A stretch of 64,000 nucleotides of DNA from Skermania piniformis (GTDB taxonomy: Bacteria; Actinomycetota; Actinomycetes; Mycobacteriales; Mycobacteriaceae): NCBI RefSeq assembly GCF_019285775.1, contig NZ_CP079105.1:1116001-1180000 (forward strand). The letters run 5' to 3'. Under the pieces are notes generated by a model. It had not been told where the DNA came from and made no database searches. It saw only the letters and a list, made by a program, of their open reading frames with translations. Shown piece by piece: positions 1 to 9,080 of the stretch. Both the position numbers and the translations under genes were made by a program. How positions within the stretch are numbered: position 1 is the first letter of the stretch; each line of letters starts with the position of its first letter.

Positions 1-80
1 GGCTGCTCGGGCATCCCGAACAGGCGGAACCCGGACGGGCCGCGGTTCGTGCGACGCGGGCGTTTTCGACGCAGCGGCAT
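1..80 (-). CDS. Possible 5' end of a leftward gene, cut by the window edge
   Basis: An ATG at 80-78 on the minus strand opens a frame without stops to the window edge. It reads 26 codons, Arg/Pro-rich at first and then GPSGFRLFGMPEQ. It would be divergent from nucS with about 40 bp between start codons. No family can be recognised from so short a piece. It could also be noncoding leader DNA. Confidence 0.3.
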   Translation of the reverse strand, partial: MPLRRKRPRRTNRGPSGFRLFGMPEQ

Positions 81-119
81 GGCTTTCGAGCCTAGCCCGC
101 AGCGCGTCGCCTAGGGTGG

Positions 120-824
120 ATGATCGTGCGTCTCGTGATTGCCGAGTGCGAAGTCGACTACGTCGGTCGGTTGACCGCGCATCTACCCAGCGCCCGTCGG
201 TTGTTACTGATCAAGGCGGACGGCTCGGTCCTGGTCCACTCCGACGGTGGCTCGTACAAACCGTTGAACTGGATGAGCCCGCCGTGCTGGCTGACCGAAG
301 AGCCGGCGGCAGCAGGGTCGACGGCCGAAGGCGCCGACCCCGGAGCGCTCTGGGTGGTGACCAACAAGGCCGGTGAGCAGCTGCGCATCCGGATTACCGA
401 GATCGAACACGACAGCAGCCACCAACTAGGGGTAGATCCGGGCCTGGTAAAAGACGGCGTGGAAGCACACCTGCAGGAGTTGCTTGCCGAACACGTGGAA
501 ACGCTCGGCATCGGCTTCACCCTGGTCCGGCGGGAGTACATGACGGCGATCGGGCCGGTTGATCTACTGTGCCGTGATCCGGCCGGCGCTGCCGTAGCGG
601 TCGAGATCAAGCGGCGCGGCGAAATCGACGGGGTGGAGCAACTGACCCGCTATCTGGACCTGCTGAACCGCGATCCACTGCTCAGCCCGGTGTCCGGGGT
701 GTTTGCCGCGCAGCAGATCAAGCCACAGGCCCGCACGCTGGCCACCGATCGCGGTATCCGATGCGTCACGCTCGACTATGACGCGCTGCGCGGGGCGGAC
801 GACACCGCGTTCCGACTGTTCTGA
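120..824 (+). CDS. nucS: Mismatch-specific endonuclease NucS (EndoMS)
   Basis: The 234-aa product matches NucS/EndoMS, the endonuclease that cuts both strands at mismatches and replaces MutS/MutL in most actinobacteria. The N-terminal DNA-binding half contains the conserved [13 protein letters not shown] stretch (about residues 47-58). The C-terminal half carries the PD-(D/E)XK nuclease core, with Asp148 in GPVDLLC and Glu162-x-Lys164 in VEIKRR. The protein ends in FRLF, which resembles the hydrophobic C-terminal tail used by actinobacterial NucS to bind the beta sliding clamp. The length is normal for the family. It is the first gene of the Rv1321-like synteny block. No strong ribosome binding site is seen; the ATG at 120 fits the family N-terminus. 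Confidence 0.95.
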   Translation: MIVRLVIAECEVDYVGRLTAHLPSARRLLLIKADGSVLVHSDGGSYKPLNWMSPPCWLTEEPAAAGSTAEGADPGALWVVTNKAGEQLRIRITEIEHDSSHQLGVDPGLVKDGVEAHLQELLAEHVETLGIGFTLVRREYMTAIGPVDLLCRDPAGAAVAVEIKRRGEIDGVEQLTRYLDLLNRDPLLSPVSGVFAAQQIKPQARTLATDRGIRCVTLDYDALRGADDTAFRLF

Positions 825-854
825 GCTTCATCGGCAGACCGCTATCGTCGGGGT

Positions 855-1148
855 ATGGCCCGACGTAAACCCGCCCGAGCGGCGCACCGCGAGCTGGTCG
901 AACCGTTCGCCGATGTGCGCGCCGAGCCGGGTCCCGATGGGTCCGCCTACCTGGTACGAGCGGTGTCCGGCAGCCGGGCCGGCAAGACCTACCGGTGCCC
1001 GGGATGCGACCAAGAGATTCGCCCGGGCACTGGGCACGTGGTTGCCTGGCCGGACCGGGGCGACGCCGGCATCCGCGATCGGCGGCATTGGCACGTGGGA
1101 TGTTGGTCCGGGCGGGCGACGCGAGGCATCACCCGCCGGTGGTCCTAG
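855..1148 (+). CDS. Small cysteine/histidine-containing protein (Rv1322-like position)
   Basis: A 97-aa protein directly downstream of nucS (30 bp gap). It has a possible zinc-binding arrangement: CPGC around residues 48-51, then a His/Trp-rich WHVGCW near residue 84. The N-terminus is basic (MARRKPARAAHREL), as is the C-terminus. Homologues in related genera are usually called hypothetical or 'ATP/GTP-binding protein', but no P-loop is visible here. The gene sits where M. tuberculosis has Rv1322. It converges with the next gene; the two TAG stops share the CTAG at 1145-1148. The function is unknown. Confidence 0.75.
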   Translation: MARRKPARAAHRELVEPFADVRAEPGPDGSAYLVRAVSGSRAGKTYRCPGCDQEIRPGTGHVVAWPDRGDAGIRDRRHWHVGCWSGRATRGITRRWS

Positions 1149-2131
1149 GAGTTCACGTGCGCTTTCGCGGCGGGGTTCTGCTTGGTGGGGTCGACCGCAT
1201 CGGTCGCCGAACCGCTGGGATTCGTGTCGCTGGGGTTGACCCGGACGATGTCGTCCGGACCGAGGTCGCGGCTTCCGTCGAGTAGTTCGCTCTCCCGGTT
1301 GACCGAGGCGAGCATGGCCGGAACCGAATCCAGCTGACCGCGAATTCCGAGCAGCTGTGCGAGCACGCGGCCGCGTAGGACCCGGAGCTCTTCGGCGAGT
1401 TCTTTGGCGTGCGCGATTTTCCGATCGCTCTGTTGATTTGCCGAGGTGAGCAGCCGGTGCGATTCTTCGGTCGCGTCCTTGAGCCGTTGTGCGGCGTCGG
1501 CCTTGCTGGTCCGTTCCAGCTCTTCCATCGCGCGGGTCAGCTTGGAGCGCCGATCCGACATGGTGATCTCGAAGTCCTGCTGGGTCGCCTTGCGCTTGGC
1601 CTCGGCCTCGGCGGACAGACGGTCACCCTCGGCCTGGGCTGCCTCGACGATCTTGGCTGCCTCGGTACGAGCGCTCGCCATCGTCTGCTCGTATTCGATC
1701 TCGAGTGCGTCGCGGCGCTCGCGGGTCTCGGCGAGCAGCGCCTCGTACTTACCGCGCAACGCCGCCGCGTCCTGCTCCGCGATCGAGATGGTTTCGGCGG
1801 CTTCGGCTTGAGCTCGCGCGCGAAGTTCCGACGCCTCGTCGGACGCCAGCCGGAGCATGCGCGAGATGCGATCGCTCATCCCCTCGGCGGTGGTCGGCGG
1901 CACCGAGAGCCGGTCCACCTCTTTGCGCAACGAATCGATCTCGTCGCGGGCGTCGTCGAGCTGGCCGGCGAGGTTGCGCGCTTGAGCTGCAGCGGCGTCC
2001 CGGTCCGTGGCAGTTACCCGCAGCTCGGCGTCGAACCGCTCGAAGTAGTTGCGGACTTCGCTCTGATCGAACCCCTTACGCACAACAGTGAAGGGCAAGG
2101 CTGTCGTGCGGCGGTCCTGCTCGTTTGCCAT
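1145..2131 (-). CDS. DivIVA-like coiled-coil protein
   Basis: A 328-aa protein. The first ~40 residues (LPFTVVRKGFDQSEVRNYF) look like the membrane-associating DivIVA/Wag31 N-terminal domain. They are followed by some 200 residues rich in Ala, Glu, Lys and Arg with heptad-like spacing, i.e. a long coiled coil. The last ~50 residues are Pro/Ser/Asp-rich and probably disordered. Such proteins organise polar growth or septation in actinobacteria (Wag31, SepIVA, FilP/Scy types). This one is not Wag31 itself, because it lies far from a ylmG/ftsZ context. A scaffold role in growth or division is inferred from family resemblance only. Confidence 0.75.
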   Translation of the reverse strand: MANEQDRRTTALPFTVVRKGFDQSEVRNYFERFDAELRVTATDRDAAAAQARNLAGQLDDARDEIDSLRKEVDRLSVPPTTAEGMSDRISRMLRLASDEASELRARAQAEAAETISIAEQDAAALRGKYEALLAETRERRDALEIEYEQTMASARTEAAKIVEAAQAEGDRLSAEAEAKRKATQQDFEITMSDRRSKLTRAMEELERTSKADAAQRLKDATEESHRLLTSANQQSDRKIAHAKELAEELRVLRGRVLAQLLGIRGQLDSVPAMLASVNRESELLDGSRDLGPDDIVRVNPSDTNPSGSATDAVDPTKQNPAAKAHVNS

Positions 2132-2205
2132 GTCGATAAACGTACCGTCTCACTCGCGCCTGTGCGGTGCCGAGGTGACTTTTCGGGTAGGAGATTTTCC
2201 CCGGA

Positions 2206-2658
2206 TTACCCCGCTGCCGGTTCTACCAGCTCCACCAGCACGCCACCGGCGTCTTTCGGGTGGATGAAGTTGATCCTCGAGCCTGCGGTGCCGCCTCGGG
2301 GTACGTCGTACAACAGGCGAACGCCCTGGCCACGCAGGTGCTCGCAGACCGCGTCGAGGTCGCGGACCCGATAGGCCATCTGCTGCAGTCCGGGACCGCT
2401 GCGATCAAGAAACTTGGCAATCGTCGAGTCGGCGTCGAGCGGCGCGAGCAGCTGTACCGCGGCAGCGCCGGCCGGAGCGCCCGGGGCCGCCAGCATGGCC
2501 TCGACCACGCCCTGGGCTTCGTTGGTTTCCCGATGGGTCTCGACAAGCCCGAGATTGTCGGCGTACCACCGCACCGCGGTGTCGAGATCGGCGACCGCGA
2601 TCCCGACATGATCGACAGCGGTGACCAGGGCGGCGGGCGGCAGCGCGGAATCGATCAT
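2206..2658 (-). CDS. mce: Methylmalonyl-CoA epimerase
   Basis: A 150-aa vicinal-oxygen-chelate protein that interconverts (2R)- and (2S)-methylmalonyl-CoA, linking propionyl-CoA carboxylation and mutase. It opens with the typical VDHVGIAVADLDTAVRWY (first metal His) and has the second half-domain with QQMAYRVRDLDAV and the final metal-binding Glu in VLVELVEP. The length is normal. It lies opposite fadA4 as in the M. tuberculosis Rv1322A-Rv1323 pair; the divergent gap of about 110 bp should hold both promoters. Confidence 0.93.
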   Translation of the reverse strand: MIDSALPPAALVTAVDHVGIAVADLDTAVRWYADNLGLVETHRETNEAQGVVEAMLAAPGAPAGAAAVQLLAPLDADSTIAKFLDRSGPGLQQMAYRVRDLDAVCEHLRGQGVRLLYDVPRGGTAGSRINFIHPKDAGGVLVELVEPAAG

Positions 2659-2770
2659 ATGTCGACCGTAGCGCTAAGCTGGATCCGACGGGTCGGTTGC
2701 CGCCGGTTTGTGGCGTGCATTGCTTCCCGGCCGGCGCACATCGGGTTCCGGGCGAAGGGACGGGTCGGCA

Positions 2771-3985
2771 GTGGCATCGCAGGGACAGGCACGGCATGTG
2801 GGGCCGCGATCGGTGATCGTCGGTGGCGCCCGGACTCCGGTCGGCAAGTTGCTCGGCGGGCTTGCGGACTTCTCCGGGTCGGACCTCGGCGGGATCGCGA
2901 TCAAGGCGGCGTTGGCGCGCGCCGGGGTGCGGCCCGACCTGGTCGAATACGTGATCATGGGACAGGTGCTCACCGCGGGTGCGGGGCAGATTCCGGCTCG
3001 GCAGGCGGCGGTGGCAGCCGGGATACCGATGGATGTACCCGCACTGACCGTCAACAAGGTGTGTCTCTCCGGGATCGACGCGATAGCGCTCGCCGATCAG
3101 CTGATCCGGGCCGGCGAATTCGACCTCGTGGTGGCGGGCGGTCAGGAGTCGATGTCACGGGCACCGCATCTGCTGGAGGGGAGCCGGGTGGGGTTCAAGT
3201 ACGGCGACACGTCGCTGCGTGACCACATGGCCTACGACGGGCTCTACGACATCTTCACCCACCAGGCGATGGGCAATCTGACCGAGCAGCGCAATGCGCA
3301 GGACCCGATCGCCCGGGTCGATCAGGACGAGTTCGCCGCCGCATCCCATCAGCGTGCTGCCGCCGGTTGGAAGAACGGTGTGTTCGACGACGAGGTGGTG
3401 CCGGTCGAGGTGCCGCAGCGGCGGGGCGATCCGGTGTCGGTGTCGGTGGACGAAGGAATCCGGGCCGACACCACGGTGGAATCGCTGGCCAAGCTGCGCC
3501 CGGCGTTCGGCCCGGACGGCACGGTCACCGCGGGCTCGGCCTCGCAGATCTCCGACGGTGCGGCCGCGGTGGTGGTGACCAGCCCGGCCCGGGCAGCGGA
3601 ACTGGGCGCGACTCCGCTGGCGGAGATCGGCGCGCACGGCGTCGTGGCCGGCCCGGACTCGACCCTGCAACTGCAACCGGCGGCCGCGATCGAGAAGGCT
3701 TGTGCCCGGGAGGGCATCGCCCCGGCCGAGCTCGACCTGGTGGAGATCAACGAGGCGTTTGCCGCCGTGGGTATCGCCTCTACTCGGGCGCTCGGCATCG
3801 ACCCGGCCAAGGTGAACGTGAACGGCGGTGCGATCGCGATCGGCCATCCGCTCGGTATGTCCGGCGCACGAATCGTGCTGCACCTCGCGCTCGAGTTACG
3901 GCGCCGGGGCGGGGGGATCGGTGCGGCCGCGCTGTGCGGTGGTGGCGGACAGGGAGACGCCTTGATCATTCGAGTCCCGGCCTGA
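2771..3985 (+). CDS. fadA4: Acetyl-CoA C-acetyltransferase (thiolase II), FadA4
   Basis: A thiolase of about 404 aa. The acyl-accepting Cys is in NKVCLSG, the NEAF loop and GHPLGMSG supply the catalytic His region, and CGGGGQGDA holds the second Cys. It condenses or cleaves acetoacetyl-CoA. The reading frame is open upstream to 2708, but GTG at 2771 is preferred: it has GAAGGGA at 2754-2760 and gives the expected N-terminus just before [14 protein letters not shown]. The position between the epimerase and the thioredoxin gene matches Rv1323. This is a complete thiolase, unlike the frameshifted one at 59-60 kb. Confidence 0.93.
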   Translation: MASQGQARHVGPRSVIVGGARTPVGKLLGGLADFSGSDLGGIAIKAALARAGVRPDLVEYVIMGQVLTAGAGQIPARQAAVAAGIPMDVPALTVNKVCLSGIDAIALADQLIRAGEFDLVVAGGQESMSRAPHLLEGSRVGFKYGDTSLRDHMAYDGLYDIFTHQAMGNLTEQRNAQDPIARVDQDEFAAASHQRAAAGWKNGVFDDEVVPVEVPQRRGDPVSVSVDEGIRADTTVESLAKLRPAFGPDGTVTAGSASQISDGAAAVVVTSPARAAELGATPLAEIGAHGVVAGPDSTLQLQPAAAIEKACAREGIAPAELDLVEINEAFAAVGIASTRALGIDPAKVNVNGGAIAIGHPLGMSGARIVLHLALELRRRGGGIGAAALCGGGGQGDALIIRVPA

Positions 3986-4034
3986 CCCAGGGCCGTCACT
4001 ACCGCTTGTAGTAGTCGTCCGGCACAATGACCGG

Positions 4035-4388
4035 ATGGGTACTTTCTTCGACTTGAGAACCACCGCGAAACGCTTCCGGTTCGTCGCCGTCGCCGAAGCG
4101 CTCAGCTGGCTCGGCCTGCTCGTCGGAATGGGTTTCAAGTATGCGGGTCCGCACAACGAGGTCGGAGTCCAGATCTTCGGCCCGATTCACGGCGCAGTGT
4201 TCGTCCTCTTCGTCGCGGTCGCGATCGGCACTGCAGTCCGACTGCGGTGGGGCAGATGGACCACGGTGCTTGCGCTGTTGGCGTCGATCCCGCCGTTCGG
4301 CACGCTGATCTTCGAGCAGTGGGCGGTTCGAACCGGGCGGCTCGCCGAACTGAGCAGCGCGGACGAATCGGTGGCGCTCGCATCCTGA
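4035..4388 (+). CDS. DUF3817 membrane protein
   Basis: A 117-aa protein with three predicted transmembrane helices: around residues 17-37 (VAVAEALSWLGLLVGMGF), 48-68 (PIHGAVFVLFVAVAIGTA) and 75-95. The helix pattern and the KYAGPHNEVGV/PIHG motifs are those of DUF3817 (integral membrane, function unknown). A paralogue lies at 30685-31041. It is followed closely by the thioredoxin-like gene and may be co-transcribed with it. Confidence 0.85.
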   Translation: MGTFFDLRTTAKRFRFVAVAEALSWLGLLVGMGFKYAGPHNEVGVQIFGPIHGAVFVLFVAVAIGTAVRLRWGRWTTVLALLASIPPFGTLIFEQWAVRTGRLAELSSADESVALAS

Positions 4389-4414
4389 CCGGTTCGCCGT
4401 GCCAGACTGAAGCC

Positions 4415-5353
4415 GTGACTCGACCCGGTTCTCGCGCCCGCCGACCTGCCCCTGCCCCAGCTGTTGCCGCGGCGATGTCCGGCGCGGTGGATCTGTCCGC
4501 GCTCAAGGAACGTGCCGAGGCCGCGGCAGCGGGTGGGCGGTCGGCGGGATCGGCCGGTTCGGGAACGGCGATCGTCGTTACCGAGGAAAACTTCGAGTCC
4601 GAGGTACTGCAGCGCTCGAATCAGGTGCCGGTGGTCGTGGCCCTGGTATCGCCGCGCAGCCCGGCAAGCCTGGAGTTGGCGGACACGCTGGCCAGACTCG
4701 CCGCCACCGACGGTGGCAGCTGGGTGGTGGCCCGGATCGAGGTGGACCAGAATGTGCGGATCGCTCAGGCGTTCGGCGTGCAGGCCATCCCCACCGTGGT
4801 CGCGGTTGCGGCCGGCCAGCCGCTGGCCGATTTCGAGGGAGTGCAGAGCGAAGCGCAGCTGCGGCAGTGGGTGGACGCGGTGGTCGGTGCTGTCGCCGGC
4901 AAACTGGCCGGTGCGCCGCAGACGGAGCCGGCCGAAGAACCGGAGGACCCGCGGTTCACCGCCGCCGAAGCAGCGCTCGATCGTGGCGATTACGCCGGTG
5001 CCGCAGCCGCGTACCAACAGATCGTGGACACGGAGCCGGGCAATGCCGAGGCCAAGGCGGCATTACGTCAGGTCGGCTTCCTCGCCCGGGTTCGCGAGGT
5101 GGAGTCGGACACGGTGGCCGTCGCCGACGCCGACCCGGACAATCTCGATGCGCAGCTCGCGGCCGCGGACCTGGAGGTGTTCAAGCAGCAACCTGCAGCG
5201 GCGTTCGACCGGTTGATCGGGCTGATCGGCCGAACCGCCGGGGCCGAACGGACCACCGCGCGGACCCGGTTGTTGGAGCTGTTCGAGCTGTTCGATCCGG
5301 CTGAGCCGTTCGTGGTCGCCGCCCGGCGCAAGTTGGCCAGCGCACTCTACTGA
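4415..5353 (+). CDS. Thioredoxin-fold/TPR protein (YbbN/CnoX-like), no CXXC
   Basis: About 312 aa when started at GTG 4415; ATG 4475 is an alternative start. A low-complexity N-terminus leads into a thioredoxin fold (about residues 60-165: VPVVVALVSPRSPASLELADTL, then the cis-Pro motif in QAIPTVVAV). Tetratricopeptide-like repeats follow (DRGDYAGAAAAYQQIVDTEP and beyond). The usual redox CXXC is replaced by SPRS, so it cannot act as a disulfide oxidoreductase. The same layout is seen in M. tuberculosis Rv1324, which suggests a chaperone/holdase role like CnoX. It converges with the metalloprotease gene, 12 bp away. Confidence 0.88.
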   Translation: MTRPGSRARRPAPAPAVAAAMSGAVDLSALKERAEAAAAGGRSAGSAGSGTAIVVTEENFESEVLQRSNQVPVVVALVSPRSPASLELADTLARLAATDGGSWVVARIEVDQNVRIAQAFGVQAIPTVVAVAAGQPLADFEGVQSEAQLRQWVDAVVGAVAGKLAGAPQTEPAEEPEDPRFTAAEAALDRGDYAGAAAAYQQIVDTEPGNAEAKAALRQVGFLARVREVESDTVAVADADPDNLDAQLAAADLEVFKQQPAAAFDRLIGLIGRTAGAERTTARTRLLELFELFDPAEPFVVAARRKLASALY

Positions 5354-5365
5354 GACGAGCCGCCG

Positions 5366-6832
5366 TCAGTTGTAGCGAGAAGTACACGCGGCCTGGCCGC
5401 CGAGCACCCCGGAGCGGAACGCATCGATTCGGGAGAAGCCGCTGGGCACGGTGCGCCCGTCCACGTCGCTGGCCGCCAGCCCGTCGGTGAGCAGGCCCGA
5501 CACCGCCTCGTCCAGATCGCCGGGGGAGAGCGAGAAGTCGCCGCCGGCGGCACCGCGGTCGCTCGCCAGCGCGGCCGTGACCACACCGGACAGGCAGGCG
5601 GCGCGGAGCGCAGTCTTCGGCTCGGTCAGCGATCGGCCCTCGGCCTGTTGCACCGCCAGGGTGTAGCGCGAGCCGAAGACGACGTAGGCGTTGTAATCGC
5701 CGGTAACCGTGACCGGGAGTCCGATCGCCGAGCCCTTGGCCGGCGTGCCCCGCTCGGCGAGCATCGGGACGTCGACCCCGATGGTGCGGCTGGCCGGACA
5801 ATAGGACACCGGGGTGGTCGGTTTGGCGTCCGGGCAACCGGTATCGGCGCCGGCATAGTCGACCTTCGGTGCCTGCGGCAAGCTGAAGACCGAGCTCAGC
5901 GCTTTGGTGAATTCGTCCAGGGTCTGTTCGGTGACCGGTAGCTCACCGGTATCGCCCGGACCGGAAAACTGCTGTGGCAGGTTGGCCCGGCGGGCTTCGA
6001 TCTCCTTCTCGTCGATGTTCGCGCAGGCGGCTGTGCCGTCGGTGAATCCGATCTGCACCGCGGTCACCCGCTCGAACGCCGAGCCGTGGACGGACTCCGG
6101 GTCGTTCGGATCGGCGTCTCGGATCGACACCGTCGCAGCCAGCACCGAGTTCAGCCCGTCCGAGGTGTTGAGGGTGAAATGGTTGGCGTTGCCCTCGGCG
6201 ACGTGACGCATGAAGGCGCCGGCGAAACAGTCCGCCTGTTGCTCGAACACGATCCCCGGCTCGTCCTCGGCGACGATCCCGCTCTGCTTCTGGATGGCAT
6301 GGCCGTATTCGTGTGCCAGGACCATCACCACCGCCATCGGACCGAACGTATCGATCATGGCCGGTAGCAGCACGGCCCGGTCCCACCCGATCGTGTTGTC
6401 GACGGTGCAGTACCCGGCGTTGATCAGATCTGCGGTCGTGTCTTCGCAGAACTCGATCGCGCTGCGCCGGGGGGCGTCGGCGTCCCAGGAGATGATCTTG
6501 TCGACCGGTTCGAAGTTGCCGCGGAAGTTCTCGGGGTACTCGACGCGCCAGTAGGCCTGGATATCGTCGACCGCGTCCACCGCCAGCTGGTCCACCTCGC
6601 CGCCGTCGCCGTTGTCCACCGGAAGGTCGGACGGTTTGACTCCGGGCCGCAGCCCGTTCGGCCCGGATGTGGCGGGTAGCCCGGCCACCGTGAACGGGTC
6701 GTCGTAGATCGACATCGGGCGTCCCTGGATGGCGGTACTACACCCGGTGAGCACGGTGCCGATGACCACGATGCCGATGACGACGATGCCGACCCACGGG
6801 GCGACCGCCGCCGGGAGCAGCCGGCGGGGCAT
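5366..6832 (-). CDS. Neutral zinc metallopeptidase lipoprotein
   Basis: A 488-aa secreted lipoprotein. The N-terminus has a hydrophobic signal segment (VGIVVIGIVVIGTV) ending in the lipobox LTGC, so Cys31 should be lipidated. The mid region has the zinc-binding HEYGH motif in VLAHEYGHAIQ, with a downstream EQQADCFAGAFM that likely supplies the third ligand. This fits the neutral zinc metallopeptidase (YpfJ/LpqM-like) family. The frame is open far upstream, but the ATG at 6832 gives the signal peptide and overlaps the glgB stop by one base (TGATG), which suggests translational coupling. The substrate is unknown. Confidence 0.85.
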   Translation of the reverse strand: MPRRLLPAAVAPWVGIVVIGIVVIGTVLTGCSTAIQGRPMSIYDDPFTVAGLPATSGPNGLRPGVKPSDLPVDNGDGGEVDQLAVDAVDDIQAYWRVEYPENFRGNFEPVDKIISWDADAPRRSAIEFCEDTTADLINAGYCTVDNTIGWDRAVLLPAMIDTFGPMAVVMVLAHEYGHAIQKQSGIVAEDEPGIVFEQQADCFAGAFMRHVAEGNANHFTLNTSDGLNSVLAATVSIRDADPNDPESVHGSAFERVTAVQIGFTDGTAACANIDEKEIEARRANLPQQFSGPGDTGELPVTEQTLDEFTKALSSVFSLPQAPKVDYAGADTGCPDAKPTTPVSYCPASRTIGVDVPMLAERGTPAKGSAIGLPVTVTGDYNAYVVFGSRYTLAVQQAEGRSLTEPKTALRAACLSGVVTAALASDRGAAGGDFSLSPGDLDEAVSGLLTDGLAASDVDGRTVPSGFSRIDAFRSGVLGGQAACTSRYN

Positions 6833-9045
6833 CACCGCTCTCCCGGAGCGAGCCAGATCGCGGTGTTCGGCGGCAGCATCACCGTTGCCGATGCGGCGCA
6901 GCCGTGCCACGACTGTTCGGTTGCGTCCACCGCGCCCAGATTGCCCCGGCCGGAGCCGTGGTAGCCGGTGGCATCGGTGTTCAGGATTTCGCGCCAGCGT
7001 CCCGTGGTGGGCAGGCCGACCCGGTAATTGTCGTGCGGTATCCCGGCGAAGTTGAACAAGCAGGCGACGACCGAACCGTCGGAGCCGAAGCGCAGAAAGC
7101 TGAGAACGTTGTTCTCGGTGTCGTTCGCGTCGATCCAGGAGTAGCCCGCGGGGGTGGTGTCCTGCGACCACAACGCCGGTTGTGCACGATAGGTGTGGTT
7201 CAGATCGCGGGTCAGTGCCTGGATTCCCCGGTGCAACGGACCGCGGGGTCCGTCGAGGTCGGTCCAGTCCAGCCCGCGCTCCTCGGACCACTCGGCAACC
7301 TGGCCGAACTCCTGGCCCATGAACAGGAGCTGTTTGCCCGGATGCGCCCACATGTAGGCCAGCAAGGAGCGCACTCCCGCAGCACGGCTGAAGTCGTCGC
7401 CGGGCAACCGGGTCCAGAGCGTGCCTTTGCCATGCACTACCTCGTCGTGACTGATCGGCAGCAGGTAGTTCTCGCTCCAGGCGTACATCAGCGAGAACGT
7501 GATCTCGTGGTGGTGGTACTGCCGGTGCACCGGGTCGTGCCGGAAATAGCCGAGCGTGTCGTGCATCCAACCCATGTTCCACTTGAAGGTGAACCCCAGT
7601 CCACCCACGGTGGTCGGTCGGGTGACGCCGGGCCAGGCTGTCGACTCCTCGGCGACGGTCACCACCCCGGGATGCAGCTTGCCTACGGTCGCGTTCATCT
7701 CCTGCAGGAACGTCACCGCTTCCAGGTTCTCCCGGCCGCCGTAGACATTCGGTGTCCAGCCGCCGGCCGGCCGGGAATAGTCGAGGTACAGCATCGAGGC
7801 AACCGCATCCACGCGAAGCCCGTCGACGTGGAACTCTTCGATCCAGAACAGCGCGTTGGCGACCAGGAAGTTGCGCACCTCGTTCCGGCCGAAGTCGAAA
7901 ACATAGGTCCCCCAGTCCAACTGCTCGCCGCGGCGGGGATCGGGATGCTCGTACAGCGGCCCGCCGTCGAATCGGGCAAGCGCCCATTCGTCTTTCGGAA
8001 AGTGCGCGGGTACCCAGTCGACGATCACCCCGATTCCGGCGGTGTGCATCCGGTCGATCAACGCGCGGAACTCGTCCGGTGCGCCGAACCGAGCTGTGGG
8101 CGCGTAGTAGGAGGTCACCTGATACCCCCACGATCCACCGAACGGATGTTCGGCCACCGGCAGCAGCTCGATGTGGGTGAACCCGTTTGCCACCACATAG
8201 TCGGCGAGCTGGTCGGCGAGTTCGGCGTAGCCCAGCCCGCGCCGCCAGGAACCCAGATGCACTTCGTAGACCGACATCGGTTCGGCCGTCGGTCGTCCGG
8301 TCGCGCGCTGGGCGAGCCAGGCGGCATCGCGCCAGCGGTATTCGCTGGCGCCGACCACCGAACCGGTTGCCGGCGGCTGTTCGGTCTGCTGCGCCATCGG
8401 ATCGGCGTGGTCGCGGACGCTGCCGTCACGGCCGTGTACCCGGTACTTGTAGATCGTCCCCGGTCCGACCCCGGGTAGGAATACCTCCCAGACACCGGAA
8501 GCGGCAAGTAAGCGCATCGGTGCCGCGTTGCCGGCCCACCCGTCGAAGTCGCCGAGCACCGTCACGCCGCGAGCGCCGGGCGCCCATACCGCGAACGATG
8601 TGCCGGTTACTGCACCGTCCGGGGTGGTGTAACTGCGCGGAAGCGCACCGAGAATCTCCCAGAGCCGTTCGTGTCGGCCCTCGTTGAACAGATGCAGATC
8701 CAGTTCGCCGAGGGTGGGCAGAAAGCGGTAACCGTCCGCGACGATCACGGTAACCGCGTCCGGGTAGGTGACGACCAGCCGGTAGTCGATCAGGTCGGAG
8801 ATCGGTACCTCGGCGCTGAACACCCCGCCACCGACATGGGACAGCGGGTGATCGACGCCGCCGATCCGCGCCGCGACCGATTCGGCCCAGGGTTTCAGGG
8901 CCCGGATCACCGTGCCGACCGACGTCGGATGGGCGCCCAGGATGGAGTGCGGGTTGTCGTGCCGACCGGCGGCGAGTCGAGCCAGGTCGTCCGCGGCCGG
9001 CGCGGCAGGGGTCCGGGCCTTCTTCGGCGAGCGCTTCTTCGTCAA
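6832..9045 (-). CDS. glgB: 1,4-alpha-glucan branching enzyme GlgB
   Basis: A GH13 branching enzyme of about 737 aa that makes alpha-1,6 branches in glycogen or capsular alpha-glucan. It has an N-terminal CBM48-type region ([20 protein letters not shown]), GH13 motifs [23 protein letters not shown] (Asp nucleophile), [11 protein letters not shown] (acid/base Glu) and [14 protein letters not shown], and a C-terminal all-beta domain. The frame extends to 9189, but that would overlap glgE. TTG at 9045 is preferred because it is preceded by AAGGA with a 6-base gap and leaves a 35-bp gap after the glgE stop. It pairs with GlgE in the trehalose-to-glucan pathway. Confidence 0.93.
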   Translation of the reverse strand: MTKKRSPKKARTPAAPAADDLARLAAGRHDNPHSILGAHPTSVGTVIRALKPWAESVAARIGGVDHPLSHVGGGVFSAEVPISDLIDYRLVVTYPDAVTVIVADGYRFLPTLGELDLHLFNEGRHERLWEILGALPRSYTTPDGAVTGTSFAVWAPGARGVTVLGDFDGWAGNAAPMRLLAASGVWEVFLPGVGPGTIYKYRVHGRDGSVRDHADPMAQQTEQPPATGSVVGASEYRWRDAAWLAQRATGRPTAEPMSVYEVHLGSWRRGLGYAELADQLADYVVANGFTHIELLPVAEHPFGGSWGYQVTSYYAPTARFGAPDEFRALIDRMHTAGIGVIVDWVPAHFPKDEWALARFDGGPLYEHPDPRRGEQLDWGTYVFDFGRNEVRNFLVANALFWIEEFHVDGLRVDAVASMLYLDYSRPAGGWTPNVYGGRENLEAVTFLQEMNATVGKLHPGVVTVAEESTAWPGVTRPTTVGGLGFTFKWNMGWMHDTLGYFRHDPVHRQYHHHEITFSLMYAWSENYLLPISHDEVVHGKGTLWTRLPGDDFSRAAGVRSLLAYMWAHPGKQLLFMGQEFGQVAEWSEERGLDWTDLDGPRGPLHRGIQALTRDLNHTYRAQPALWSQDTTPAGYSWIDANDTENNVLSFLRFGSDGSVVACLFNFAGIPHDNYRVGLPTTGRWREILNTDATGYHGSGRGNLGAVDATEQSWHGCAASATVMLPPNTAIWLAPGER

Positions 9046-9080
9046 CCCAGTTCCTTCGTCGCGGCAGTCGGTGCGGGCGG

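Noticed and set aside
1446-2374. Plus-strand frames opposite the DivIVA-like gene
   Set aside because: They mirror the coiled-coil gene, have no domain features, and start and stop without ribosome binding sites.
4655-4720. Loss of CXXC in the thioredoxin-like protein as a sign of damage
   Set aside because: Related proteins such as Rv1324 have the same thioredoxin/TPR layout without a redox pair; the frame is intact.
6833-8131. 433-codon upstream extension of the metalloprotease frame
   Set aside because: It is antisense-like noise across glgB, rich in Arg and Gly, and would bury the clear lipoprotein signal peptide at 6832.
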